NCBI GenBank assembly: GCA_963666575.2
Contig: CAXXYG010000007.1
Span: 11,092 to 75,091 of the forward strand
Direction: 5' to 3'
DNA: 64,000 nt
From: JABMQB01 sp963666575
GTDB taxonomy: Bacteria > Bacteroidota > Bacteroidia > Bacteroidales > Prolixibacteraceae
The notes beneath the pieces are model-generated. The model worked only from the letters and a program-made list of their open reading frames with translations. It searched no databases and was not told where the DNA came from. Each line of letters begins with the position of its first letter. Position 1 is the stretch's first letter. Positions 25,487 through 34,610 of the stretch are shown here, in pieces. Made by a program: the position numbers and the translations under genes.

Positions 25487-27010
25487 TTAATTTAAAGGGA
25501 ATAAAATTCTGAACGTACTTCCTTTGCCAATTTTACTGGTTATTACAATTTTGCCTTTGTGTGCATCAGCTATGTGTTTTACGATACTTAATCCCAGCCC
25601 CGAACCTTTAACTTTGATAGAAACATCGTCGCGGCTAACCCGGTAGAATTTCTCAAAAATGTATTTTTTGTTTTTTTCAGAAATGCCAATTCCCAAATCC
25701 TGCACTTCGACATAAGCCTTATTTACATGCAAACCGGTTCGAACTGTTACCGATTTATTTTCGAAACTGTATTTTATAGCATTGTCGATTAAATTAACCA
25801 AAACGTCTTTTATTGCCTCTGCATCCATAACAATATTTGTTAGCCTGCTGTCAAGTTCAAGGTTATAAGTAAATCCCAGATTTTTTAAATAGGGGATGTA
25901 GGTGTTAAAAGCCTCTTCGACGATGGTGTTCAAATTACCTGGGGCAAACGAATATTTTTTCATCTCCTTTTCAATTTGAGAAAAGTTCAGAATTTTATTG
26001 ACCATTAACGAAAGGCGGTTGGTTTCCTGAAGAATAATTTTCAGGTAGTCTTTTTGCATTTTTTGGGATGTTACGCGCCCCATTTCAATGGTTTCGGTGT
26101 ACATATTAATGAGTGCCAAAGGTGTTCTGATTTCGTGCGATACATTCGAAACAAAATCGGATTTTAGGTTGGCCAGTTCAATTTGTTTACCAAGAATGCG
26201 GATGACCAGCCACCCGGCAATAAGTAAAATAAAACTGACAATACATATAAAATATATATTCCCTGTTGTGCGCGACTGCACCAGTTGTTTAATGGTTTCT
26301 CCCTCCAATGCAATTCCCAGCGAAAATTCTGAAAATGCCCTTAAAGGGCTGGTTAATTCAATTTCAGAACTGCCGTTACCCGATCGGTAAATAGTTTCAT
26401 TTTTAGAATTAATTACAGCAATCTCAAATTTTTCTGCTGCAATTTTTTGAATTTGAGCGTCCAACCTGTCTTCGATAAATGTAAGGGCATCAACCACAAT
26501 TGCTACCGGTTGAAGCTGGTTGTCTTTTTTAATAACAAATACAAAAAGTACCTGGCCTGTATTAGCAATAGGGAATGGCTCGAGCCTGTAATACCCGGCT
26601 GTATAAAAATCGACTAATCTTTTTAAAGTATTTTTATGTTCTGCAAGAATCCAGCCTGCTTTATTTTTAATCTCAGAAGCATATTTATTTGTTTGAGTTA
26701 AACTGTTCAACTTGCCTCGGGTGAGGAAAAAAAAATCGTTTATAAAACTATAATTTGTAAATACTGATAGTGAAGTATCGGTGCCATATTGAAAAGAATA
26801 ATCAATCTCTCTAATTGTCGAGCGTAAAACATCATCGGTGTATTGATTAACCGAAAACAGAATGGAATTAAGCTGCTCGTGATAAGCTTGTTCAATTACT
26901 TTTTCGTTTTGCTGGAGGCTGCTTATTTCAAACAGAGCAACAAGGGCTGCTGGAAGTAAGGCAATAATTACAACTAAAATAAACAGGTATTTTTTATTTT
27001 TCGAAAACAT
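25487..27010 (-). CDS. Membrane sensor histidine kinase
   Basis: The 507-residue kinase has two membrane helices (about 8-28 and 252-272) enclosing a periplasmic sensor region of 220 residues with no named domain. Then comes the HisKA domain with H292 in NVSHEIRTPLAL, and the ATPase domain with NLIDNAIKYS (N box), DLGIGI (G1), and GSGLGLSI (G2). It phosphorylates the adjacent OmpR-type regulator. The signal is unknown; the nearby secreted beta-sandwich proteins could be part of what it senses or controls. Confidence 0.92.
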   Translation of the reverse strand: MFSKNKKYLFILVVIIALLPAALVALFEISSLQQNEKVIEQAYHEQLNSILFSVNQYTDDVLRSTIREIDYSFQYGTDTSLSVFTNYSFINDFFFLTRGKLNSLTQTNKYASEIKNKAGWILAEHKNTLKRLVDFYTAGYYRLEPFPIANTGQVLFVFVIKKDNQLQPVAIVVDALTFIEDRLDAQIQKIAAEKFEIAVINSKNETIYRSGNGSSEIELTSPLRAFSEFSLGIALEGETIKQLVQSRTTGNIYFICIVSFILLIAGWLVIRILGKQIELANLKSDFVSNVSHEIRTPLALINMYTETIEMGRVTSQKMQKDYLKIILQETNRLSLMVNKILNFSQIEKEMKKYSFAPGNLNTIVEEAFNTYIPYLKNLGFTYNLELDSRLTNIVMDAEAIKDVLVNLIDNAIKYSFENKSVTVRTGLHVNKAYVEVQDLGIGISEKNKKYIFEKFYRVSRDDVSIKVKGSGLGLSIVKHIADAHKGKIVITSKIGKGSTFRILFPLN

Positions 27011-27165
27011 TTTCAGGATTAATTATACCACATAATAAAAGCTAAATTATATAAATAATGGAGAATAAGAATAAATATAAATTAGATTGTTTTGAAAATT
27101 GCACTTTGAATTTGTTGTTAAACCATAGTTTTTTATCCGAAAATTGTTTCTTAAAATAACAAATC

Positions 27166-28356
27166 CTATAAAGGTAAGGTAAATGAAAAAACCGATCCTT
27201 CACCAATTTTACTTTTAACTGAAACCGTTCCGCTGTGTGCATCAATTATTTTTTTTACAATGGCTAATCCGAGCCCAGTCGATTTTTCATTAGCCGTACT
27301 TTTAACCGAAGTTACTCTGTAAGGATTAAAAATATTATGTATTTCATCAGGATGAATGCCTTGTCCTTCATCGATTATATTTGTCACTACATGATTATTA
27401 ACAACTAAAATTTCGATAGTGATGTTTTTATTTGGAAAAGAATATTTGATGGCATTGCTTAGAAGGTTTATTAAAACCTGCTCCATTTTATTTTTATCAA
27501 AATTTACCATCAATTCTGAAAGTTTTGTTTTTACTTTTATTTTGATTTTCTTATTTTCTGCCAACATTCTGATATAGTTCATATCTTGGTTCACAAATTG
27601 AATATAATTTTGAATTTTAGGAGTTATCTCAAAAATACCCGCTTCAATTTTTGAAGCATCCAAAAAATCGACTATTAAGTCTAAGGCAAATTCACACCGT
27701 TCGTTAATGATTTTGAGGTATTCAATTTTATCATTTGCCGAATTGTTTTCCCATTCATCGAGTAATAAATTGGCAAACGATTGTGCCGTACCGATGGGAT
27801 TGCGTAAATCGTGAGCTACAATCCCTATGTATTTATTTTTTTCGGTATTTAACTCTCTGAGTTTTATGTTCGACCTTTCAAGTTCTTTGGTTCGTAATCT
27901 AATTTTTTCTTCCAGACTTTGGTTTGCTTCCCGAAGAGTAAGCATTAACTTCCGGTTTTTGGTTATTAATTCATATTTTTCAAATGCTTCTTTAATTGTT
28001 GATTCAAGTTCTACCGGATTCCAAGGTTTTGTGATATAACGGAATACCTGTCCCTCGTTAATAGCTCCAATAACTGCTTCTATATCTGAATAACCGGTTA
28101 TTATAAGTTTTAATGCATCGGGGTATTTGTCTTTAATTTTTGAAAAAAAATCGATCCCTGTTAACCCTGGCATTCGTTGGTCTGACAAAACCACCTGAAT
28201 GTGTTGACTTTCCATTACGTCAATGGCTTGCATTGCATTAGTTGCGGTAAAAATGTTGTATTTTTTGCGGAATTGCCTTGCGAGTGCCTTGGTTACTTCT
28301 AATTCATCGTCAACCACTAAGAGGTTATAGTTTTTATTAATAATTTCTTTTGTCAT
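27166..28356 (-). CDS. Response regulator-histidine kinase hybrid (REC-HisKA-HATPase)
   Basis: The 396-residue soluble protein starts with a receiver domain (D59 in VLSDQRMPG), followed by a coiled-coil-like helix (about 125-172), a HisKA domain with H182 in VAHDLRNPIG and a HATPase domain with NLLSNAIKYS and STGLGLAI. It lacks an output DNA-binding domain, so it must pass the signal on to another protein. It is the last gene of the B12 operon and overlaps the preceding kinase gene by four bases. Confidence 0.88.
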   Translation of the reverse strand: MTKEIINKNYNLLVVDDELEVTKALARQFRKKYNIFTATNAMQAIDVMESQHIQVVLSDQRMPGLTGIDFFSKIKDKYPDALKLIITGYSDIEAVIGAINEGQVFRYITKPWNPVELESTIKEAFEKYELITKNRKLMLTLREANQSLEEKIRLRTKELERSNIKLRELNTEKNKYIGIVAHDLRNPIGTAQSFANLLLDEWENNSANDKIEYLKIINERCEFALDLIVDFLDASKIEAGIFEITPKIQNYIQFVNQDMNYIRMLAENKKIKIKVKTKLSELMVNFDKNKMEQVLINLLSNAIKYSFPNKNITIEILVVNNHVVTNIIDEGQGIHPDEIHNIFNPYRVTSVKSTANEKSTGLGLAIVKKIIDAHSGTVSVKSKIGEGSVFSFTLPL

Positions 28357-29606
28357 ACTTTATTAATTTTTTTTGGAATTTTAATACTAAAAGTGGCACC
28401 TTTATTATGTTCCGATTTAACTTCTATCGTTCCATGGTGTAAATCATGAATTATTTTATAGGTAATACTCAAACCTAATCCTGTGCCTGAGCCAACAGGT
28501 TTGGTTGTAAAAAACGGGTCGAATATTTTTTCTTTTATGCCATCAGTAATACCCTGTCCATCGTCTTTAATAACAATATTAACAGTTTCAGGTTGTTCAA
28601 CAACTGTTAATGTTATATTTCCCTGGTTAGAAACAGCATAAATAGAGTTGATTAAAACGTTTAGTAATGCCTGATTTAATTGGCCGGGGTAACATTCAGC
28701 TAATAGTTGATCGGGGCACGAGAAGGTGAAATTAATATCTTTTTGATTTAACTCGGGCCTAATTATTGAGATGGTTGATAAAATGTTCTCACTTAAATTT
28801 ATATTTTTTATGTCTGATTCATCGAGTCGAGAAAATTTCCGAAGGTCTTCAACAATTGTTTTTACTCTTTCAATTCCAATTTTTGATTCCTTCAGTATAT
28901 CAGGTACATCTTCAATGGCATAATCAAGGTCATTCTCGGCTTTGTTGTTTTTAATAAATGTATCCAGTTTATTGTTGGATAGTTGGGTACTATATTTTTC
29001 GACAGCTAAATATGAATTAATGATATCCTGTGTGTATGATTCAAGAGAAAATAAATTGCTATATACAAACGAAATAGGATTATTTAATTCATGAGCAACA
29101 CCCGCCACTAATTTACCCATGGCATTCATTTTTTCAGAATGGATGAGCATATTCTGGGTTTCTTTAAGTTCAGTCAGTGCTATTTGCAGAGCCTTTTTTT
29201 CTTTAATCAATTGCCTTTGCAGATTATTCACTTCCTGGTTCAGGAGGCTCATTTTTTTATTTTCACTAAAAAGATGCAAAACATCTGTTTCTCCAAAAAT
29301 AAGAATTGAATTAATTCGTTTGTAAATTTTTGCTTTTAGAACATAGCTGTTGTCAAGGTAGTTCCCAATTGTGAGTAAACCATCAAATATTTCTCCTTCA
29401 TTTTGTGCTGATTTAAGTGTTTTAAAATCAGGATTTATCAGTGTATTTTTTTGATTCGATTCAGAATTCAGGAACTGGTTCATTACCTCATTGCTGTATA
29501 TCAAACTTCCATCAATTGAAAAAATGCCAATTGCGGCTGATTGCCCTTCGAGCAAAAGATTTTTAATTTCACCTTCCCATTCTCCAACATCACTCCAACT
29601 TTCCAT
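28353..29606 (-). CDS. Soluble PAS-like sensor histidine kinase
   Basis: The 417-residue protein has no membrane segment. Residues 15-110 look like a PAS fold (AIGIFSIDGSLIYSN), then a coiled coil (about 112-158), a phospho-acceptor H172 in GVAHELNNPISF, and an HATPase domain with NVLINSIYAV, DDGQGI and GTGLGLSI, i.e. the HPK4 type. It lies 14 bases after a helical protein gene and 4 bases inside the hybrid kinase gene. I infer that it receives the state of the B12-binding protein encoded at the start of the operon. Confidence 0.88.
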   Translation of the reverse strand: MESWSDVGEWEGEIKNLLLEGQSAAIGIFSIDGSLIYSNEVMNQFLNSESNQKNTLINPDFKTLKSAQNEGEIFDGLLTIGNYLDNSYVLKAKIYKRINSILIFGETDVLHLFSENKKMSLLNQEVNNLQRQLIKEKKALQIALTELKETQNMLIHSEKMNAMGKLVAGVAHELNNPISFVYSNLFSLESYTQDIINSYLAVEKYSTQLSNNKLDTFIKNNKAENDLDYAIEDVPDILKESKIGIERVKTIVEDLRKFSRLDESDIKNINLSENILSTISIIRPELNQKDINFTFSCPDQLLAECYPGQLNQALLNVLINSIYAVSNQGNITLTVVEQPETVNIVIKDDGQGITDGIKEKIFDPFFTTKPVGSGTGLGLSITYKIIHDLHHGTIEVKSEHNKGATFSIKIPKKINKV

Positions 29607-29620
29607 TAAGCCATTTGTTT

Positions 29621-30082
29621 TTAATGCGCTGAATTTGACCCCTCCAAATTTTCTTCAGACAGTTTATTAAAATGTGGTATATTAATCTGAAGCCAGTTAT
29701 AATAGGGGTATATTGCTTTATAACAATCGGGTGAAAGTTCCACTTTATATATTTCGATCCAGGTATTTAGCTGCGCTGCCCAGTAGGTTGAATTAAAATT
29801 ACGCGAACGGTATGCTTTAAAGACCCAAATAACAGTGTCAACCAATATCTCAGGCGAATGCTGATAAAAAATTGATTCCATAAACCGGGCATGGTTGGCA
29901 TGATTGTCTTTCATCATTTCAACATTGTTTTTGCCAACCATTTCAATAACATCGGGCCTTGCTTCCATTTTTTTATTCATAATGGCTACCAAAACATCTT
30001 TTTTTTCAGTAAATTCAGTTGCCGATTTTTTATCGACCAGTTGCAACTTTTGTGCTGTTTGAATTAAATAGTCTCTCTCCAT
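29621..30082 (-). CDS. Helical protein of unknown function in the B12-kinase operon
   Basis: The 153-residue protein is predicted all-helical, without a signal peptide or membrane segment. It is rich in His, Asn, Tyr and Trp in its middle (KDNHANHARFMES, NSTYWAAQLNTW), a composition reminiscent of small sensor bundles such as globin-like or RsbR N-terminal domains, but I recognise no family. It is encoded 10 bases after the B12-binding protein and 14 bases before the PAS kinase, so it most likely relays or tunes the signal between them. Confidence 0.6.
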   Translation of the reverse strand: MERDYLIQTAQKLQLVDKKSATEFTEKKDVLVAIMNKKMEARPDVIEMVGKNNVEMMKDNHANHARFMESIFYQHSPEILVDTVIWVFKAYRSRNFNSTYWAAQLNTWIEIYKVELSPDCYKAIYPYYNWLQINIPHFNKLSEENLEGSNSAH

Positions 30083-30092
30083 TGCCTTGATT

Positions 30093-30773
30093 TTAGTTTT
30101 TTGAGTTTAAAAACCGAATGTATTTTTCTAAATAATATAAGTCGGGGATCAATGAAATATTTTTATACTGGCTGGTTACTTGCTTCTCGAGATGGCTAAA
30201 AGCCTGACCTCCAATAATGATTTGTAAACCAGGAAATTCAGCTTGAATTTTATCAAGCATTTGTGTTAAATTGAAGTAATTAAAATATACGCTTAACGAA
30301 ATTGCTAAAATATCTGGTTCTATTTCGGTTATGTATTTAACCAATTCATGTAAAGGAATTCCTGCTCCCAGAAAAAAACTTTCCCAACCATTCATTTCAA
30401 AAGTATCGGCAACCATTTTAATGCCAACCTGATGCTTTTCATTTTCAACACAGGCTACAACTACTTTTTTTTGCACTTTTTCGAGTGAAATAATACGTTC
30501 AAAAAGTTCATTTAAAATACCCTCGGAAATAGCCGTAGCCATGTGTTCGGATGCTACACTTATTTTATTGGTTTCCCATAATCTACCAACTTTATATAAA
30601 GCGGTTTTTATGACGTGTTCATATAAATCCAGAATGGAGTCGTTTTGTGAGAGGTATTGCTTTACAATTTGTGAACATTGTACACGATTTCCTGATAATA
30701 AATTTGCCAGGTAATCATTAGCGAAATTATTTTCAACTGGTTGAACCATTTCTGAATGTTTTGATAGACCCAT
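30093..30773 (-). CDS. B12-binding protein with CarH-type photosensory four-helix motif
   Basis: Residues 15-95 form a helical bundle with W66 followed by nine residues and then E76-H77, exactly the W-x9-EH motif of light-sensing B12 proteins such as CarH, where it cradles the adenosyl group. Residues 100-226 form a Rossmann B12 domain with E112-K-H114-Q-V-G117 (form of D-x-H-x-x-G; H114 the lower cobalt ligand), S159 and GG at 188-189, all at the family spacing. The MerR DNA-binding domain of CarH is absent. The upper histidine next to W in CarH is E67 here. It heads a four-gene kinase operon, so I infer light or B12 sensing through phosphotransfer. Confidence 0.85.
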   Translation of the reverse strand: MGLSKHSEMVQPVENNFANDYLANLLSGNRVQCSQIVKQYLSQNDSILDLYEHVIKTALYKVGRLWETNKISVASEHMATAISEGILNELFERIISLEKVQKKVVVACVENEKHQVGIKMVADTFEMNGWESFFLGAGIPLHELVKYITEIEPDILAISLSVYFNYFNLTQMLDKIQAEFPGLQIIIGGQAFSHLEKQVTSQYKNISLIPDLYYLEKYIRFLNSKN

Positions 30774-31096
30774 GTGTTATAAATATAATCTATTTTTTTA
30801 AACCTTTTATTTTTCTTTCAAAAATTGATAAAAATTGATATGGTTTTTATGCTAATCAGGATTTAATAATAATTTCAGTAACATCGGTTTTTGTTGGATT
30901 AATTCACCAGTAATTTTAAAATCAGGTTTGCAAAAATGAAAATCCATATACTTTTTTGTTCGTTTTATTCGTTAATTTTAAAGCGCCAAAAACCATTTAA
31001 TTATGAAACAGTTATTGGAAATTCATTTAAAAACAAACCTTAAACATATTTCGATAACTGTTATTATATCAATAGATTAATTCAATAATTGAACTT
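30774..31096. other. Divergent intergenic region, 323 bp
   Basis: A+T-rich sequence between the B12 operon (minus) and the AhpD-like gene (plus). I saw no TAnnTTTG box in a convincing position, no B12-riboswitch-like box and no reading frame. It must contain both promoters. Confidence 0.4.
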
Positions 31097-31459
31097 ATGG
31101 AAAACCTTAACAAACAAAAAATTGAAGAAATAAAAACCACCCGGAAACAAGCACATTCTTATTTCCTAAAGAAATCGAAAGTGTACCGATCGTTTGTTGA
31201 AATGGAACAAAATACCTACACTGATGGTGAACTGAATAAAAAACAAAAAGAGTTAATTGCAATTGGAATATCAGTAGTTATAAACTGCGAATCGTGTATG
31301 GAATGGCACATTAAACAAGCCATTGATGATGGAGCTTCTGAGGGTGAAATAATCGAAGCCATAGAAGTAGGTATTGAAATGAGTGGTGGCCCCGGCACAG
31401 CTTCGGCGCGGTTTGCAATGAATGTGATGGAATATTATTATTCAACTGATAAAAAATAA
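31097..31459 (+). CDS. AhpD-like carboxymuconolactone decarboxylase-family protein
   Basis: The 120-residue protein has the CMD fold signature with C64-E-S-C67 and H71 (NCESCMEWHIKQAI), as in AhpD-type peroxidase partners. A C-x-x-C-x3-H arrangement implies thiol-disulfide or peroxide reduction in the cytoplasm. It is divergent from the B12 operon and begins a run of five closely spaced plus-strand genes. Confidence 0.85.
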   Translation: MENLNKQKIEEIKTTRKQAHSYFLKKSKVYRSFVEMEQNTYTDGELNKKQKELIAIGISVVINCESCMEWHIKQAIDDGASEGEIIEAIEVGIEMSGGPGTASARFAMNVMEYYYSTDKK

Positions 31460-31471
31460 CCAATAAAGTTT

Positions 31472-32143
31472 ATGGCTGATAATTTAACGCCCCACCAGTC
31501 AGGTGAATATAATTCGGAAATACAAAAAACAATTCCTTATTATAATCTTTTCCACAACGAAACCATTGATTTAATTAAATGTATTCGTCCTGATGTAAAG
31601 ATTTGGCTCGATACCGGTTGTGGAACTGGTACATTAATTCAGAAAGTATTGCCAATATTTCCTCATTGCTGGTTTTTTCTTTCAGACCCGTCGGAGCAAA
31701 TGGTTCAGATTTGTAGGGATACATTTACCAATGAGCGCATCGGAATTTTAGGAATAGCGCCAACCCTGGAAGTTACAATGGAACAAAAACCCGATGTAAT
31801 TACGGCTATTCAAAGCCACCATTACCTGGATAAAAAAACCAGAATTAAAACAACTCACCACTGTTTTGATTTATTAAATCGAGATGGAGTATATATTATA
31901 TTCGAAAATATAAAACCAGCTACAACCGAAGGAATAGGAGTAGGACTTAAACGCTGGGGGCGTTTTCAAGGGGCGAACGGAAAATCAGCACAACAGGTTA
32001 AAAATCATCTCTCCCGGTTCGATAAAAATTATTTCCCTATAACTATAAATGAGCATATTAACATTTTGAAAAATGCCGGATTCTGCACTGTTGAGTTATT
32101 TTGGATGTCGTATATGCAAGCCGGTTTTTACGGTATCAAATAA
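31472..32143 (+). CDS. Class I SAM-dependent methyltransferase
   Basis: The 223-residue protein has motif I WLDTGCGTGTL (about 44-54), an acidic residue after the second strand (LSDPSEQM) and a motif VITAIQSHHYL (about 109-119) in the place of the usual motif II/III. The C-terminal third has FENIKPAT and a basic segment. The substrate cannot be told. It follows the AhpD-like gene by 12 bases. Confidence 0.8.
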   Translation: MADNLTPHQSGEYNSEIQKTIPYYNLFHNETIDLIKCIRPDVKIWLDTGCGTGTLIQKVLPIFPHCWFFLSDPSEQMVQICRDTFTNERIGILGIAPTLEVTMEQKPDVITAIQSHHYLDKKTRIKTTHHCFDLLNRDGVYIIFENIKPATTEGIGVGLKRWGRFQGANGKSAQQVKNHLSRFDKNYFPITINEHINILKNAGFCTVELFWMSYMQAGFYGIK

Positions 32144-32161
32144 AATAATCACTTTAAAATA

Positions 32162-32770
32162 ATGCAAAAAATAATTGATTTAATTTCAAAAGTTGAAAAT
32201 GGTTTTAAACCCATTGAGTTTGAAGCAAAAAAAATAGCTGCTTCGGTTTCGGTACCAGAAGTTAAAATTATTACTCTTGATTTATTAAAACATAAAAATT
32301 ACCAGGTACGTTCATTGGCTGTTTTTCTTTTGGGTTACATTGCTCCTGAAGATGATTTGGCTATGCGCCTGTTGCGGACTCAAGTGGGTACTGATAAAAG
32401 TTGGCAGGTGCATGAAATAGTGGCAAAATCGTTCGATTTTTATTGTAATGAATGTGGATATGAAAATTCGTTGCCAGTAATTAATGACTGGTTAAACGAT
32501 AAAAATGCGAATGTAAATCGTGCTGTAACCGAGGGTTTACGCATATGGACAAGCCGCCCGTTTTTTAAAAATTTTCCTGAAATAGCAATAAATTTGATTA
32601 GCCAACATAAAGCGAATGAAAGTGAATACCTGCGAAAATCAGTTGGTAATTCATTACGTGACATCTCTAAAAAACATAAAGAATTGGTTGATGAAGAACT
32701 TTTAAGTTGGGATACATCTGATAAAAAAATAAATTTTACTTATAAGCTTGTCGTAAAAAACAGAAAATAA
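32162..32770 (+). CDS. HEAT-repeat protein, DNA alkylation repair (AlkD)-like
   Basis: The 202-residue protein is made of helical HEAT-like pairs (for example YQVRSLAVFLLGYI at 47-60, DKSWQVHEIVAKSFDFY at 78-94, NANVNRAVTEGLRIWTSRPF at about 119-138), matching small AlkD-family DNA alkylation-repair proteins. R/W pattern WTSRPFF resembles the DNA-binding face of that family. I infer a base-excision or DNA-binding role, with moderate confidence. Its stop codon abuts the start of the next gene. Confidence 0.7.
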   Translation: MQKIIDLISKVENGFKPIEFEAKKIAASVSVPEVKIITLDLLKHKNYQVRSLAVFLLGYIAPEDDLAMRLLRTQVGTDKSWQVHEIVAKSFDFYCNECGYENSLPVINDWLNDKNANVNRAVTEGLRIWTSRPFFKNFPEIAINLISQHKANESEYLRKSVGNSLRDISKKHKELVDEELLSWDTSDKKINFTYKLVVKNRK

Positions 32771-33136
32771 ATGGATATGACCAAAGTAAATATTGCCGAA
32801 AAATTAGAATTGATAAATGAATACTGGAAACCAGCTATAGCAGGTGAGTTAAATAACCAACATGTAAAATTGGTAAAGATAAAAGGCGAATTTGTAATGC
32901 ACCACCACGATCAGGAAGATGAATTGTTTATGGTAATAAAAGGCCACTTTAAAATGGATTATGGCCATCGGATAGTGGATGTAAATGAAGGCGAATTTAT
33001 AATTATCCCAAAGGGTGTAAAACACCGGCCAATTGCCCATACGGAAGCACATTTATTGCTTTTTGAACCTTCAACTACCTTAAATACCGGAGATGTTCAG
33101 AATGAGCTAACCTATGATTCACCCCCAAAAGTGTAG
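32771..33136 (+). CDS. Small cupin-domain protein
   Basis: The 121-residue protein has both cupin motifs: HHHDQEDELFMVIKG (about 36-50; metal ligands H, H, E) and GEFIIIPKGVKHRP (about 75-88). The ATG directly follows the stop of the AlkD-like gene (a second ATG lies two codons on), so the two are coupled. Substrate or ligand unknown. Confidence 0.85.
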   Translation: MDMTKVNIAEKLELINEYWKPAIAGELNNQHVKLVKIKGEFVMHHHDQEDELFMVIKGHFKMDYGHRIVDVNEGEFIIIPKGVKHRPIAHTEAHLLLFEPSTTLNTGDVQNELTYDSPPKV

Positions 33137-33139
33137 CTT

Positions 33140-33592
33140 ATGAATGTTGAATTTATAAAAAGCCGGTTGGCACCCTGTGGCCTTCATTGCGGCAAATGTT
33201 TTGCTTTTTCCGAAGGAGATATTAGTAATTACAGCAAAAAGCTAAAAGAATCATTGGGAAATTTTGATGTATATGCACAGCGTTTTGTTGAATTAATCGA
33301 TGAACCGGTTTTTAGTAAATACCCCGATTTTAAGGAAATGCTGAATTATTTTTCATCGGTTGAATGTGGCGGCTGCCGTAAAGAAAAGTGTAAAATTTTT
33401 AAGGAGTGTAAAGTGCATGAATGTGCTGAAAATAAAAAGGTTGACTTTTGTTATGAATGCCCTGATTTTCCTTGTAATAATACTGGTTTTGACCAACATT
33501 TGCAAAAACGTTCGGTTACTATCAACAAACGGATAAAAGAAGTGGGAGTGGAGGTGTACTACAATGAAATAAAAGATGTTCCCCGGTATTAA
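33140..33592 (+). CDS. DUF3795 cysteine-rich protein (paralogue of 20880)
   Basis: The 150-residue protein has the DUF3795 pattern: LAPCGLHCGKCFAF at 11-24, then VECGGCRKEKC, FKECKVHEC and DFCYECPDFPC. Cysteine groups suggest zinc or an iron-sulfur cluster. It ends the five-gene run, 4 bases after the cupin gene. Function unknown. Confidence 0.82.
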   Translation: MNVEFIKSRLAPCGLHCGKCFAFSEGDISNYSKKLKESLGNFDVYAQRFVELIDEPVFSKYPDFKEMLNYFSSVECGGCRKEKCKIFKECKVHECAENKKVDFCYECPDFPCNNTGFDQHLQKRSVTINKRIKEVGVEVYYNEIKDVPRY

Positions 33593-33697
33593 GTCTTTTT
33601 GTTTTAGTGTTTAAATATTTAGTGTTTGAATGTTCAAGTTTCGAACATCAATCTGGCGACATTTCGATTTTTTATATTCGAATACAATAAATTCCCT

Positions 33698-33705
33698 TAG
33701 ATTTG
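33698..33705 (+). promoter_or_regulatory. -7 box TAGATTTG before rluF
   Basis: TAGATTTG matches TAnnTTTG and lies 23 bases before the ATG at 33728; no TTG at -33. Confidence 0.45.
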
Positions 33706-33727
33706 TAGCTGCAAAGAAAACAAGCAC

Positions 33728-34474
33728 ATGGAAGAAAATCAATTGGTACGCATCAATAAATATTTAAGTGAAGTAGGTTTTTGCTCGCGCAGGGCTGCCG
33801 ACAAACTAATTGACCAGGGACGGGTAACGATAAATGGTGACGTGCCAGAAATGGGAACCAAAGTTGGCCCCGATGACATTGTTCAGGTTGATGGCAAATT
33901 TATTTCCGAGCCTAAAGGAAAACATGTGTACCTGGCGTTTAATAAACCTGTTGGTGTGGTATGCACCACCGACCGAAAAGTTGAAAAAAACAATATTATC
34001 GATTACATAAACTACCCTACACGTATTTTCCCGGTCGGCCGTTTGGATAAACCCAGCGAAGGATTGATTTTTCTGACCAACGATGGCGACATTGTCAATA
34101 AAATATTGCGTGCCCGTAATAACCACGAAAAAGAATACATTGTAACAGTTAACAGGCCAATTACACAAAAATTCATTAAAGAAATGAGTAATGGTGTTCC
34201 TATTCTTGATACAGTTACGCGAAAATGTGAAGTGGAACAAATTAACCGGTTTGATTTTAGAATGGTGCTGACCCAGGGATTAAACCGCCAAATACGCCGC
34301 ATGTGCGAATACCTGGGTTATGAGGTTTTTAAATTAAAACGTGTCCGTATTATGAATGTAAAATTGGATGTTCCTGTTGGGCAATGGCGCGATTTAACCA
34401 ATGAAGAATTGAATGAAATTAACAGGCTGGTTGCTTCATCAGCCAAAACCTTTGAGGATTCGAAAGAGGACTAA
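33728..34474 (+). CDS. rluF: 23S rRNA pseudouridine synthase, RluF-type
   Basis: The 248-residue protein has an N-terminal S4 RNA-binding domain (about 6-55, with KYLSEVGFCSRRAADKLI) and the RsuA-family catalytic domain with D107 in FPVGRLDKPSEGL, the conserved GLNRQIRRMCEYLGY near 195-209 and the end motif VGQWRDLT. The Lys-Pro after the catalytic Asp and overall fit favour RluF (U2604 in E. coli numbering) over RluB/RluE. It isomerises uridine in 23S rRNA. Confidence 0.88.
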   Translation: MEENQLVRINKYLSEVGFCSRRAADKLIDQGRVTINGDVPEMGTKVGPDDIVQVDGKFISEPKGKHVYLAFNKPVGVVCTTDRKVEKNNIIDYINYPTRIFPVGRLDKPSEGLIFLTNDGDIVNKILRARNNHEKEYIVTVNRPITQKFIKEMSNGVPILDTVTRKCEVEQINRFDFRMVLTQGLNRQIRRMCEYLGYEVFKLKRVRIMNVKLDVPVGQWRDLTNEELNEINRLVASSAKTFEDSKED

Positions 34475-34610
34475 TAAATAGCTTACGTTTTTTGTGAATT
34501 TATTTTGTTAAGCGTAACTTACAGTTTTTATACAGAAGCTGTTTAGCTATATATTAGCCAGATTTTTGGCTTTTTTAAAACCTCGAATTGTAATTTCAAT
34601 ATATTATAGC

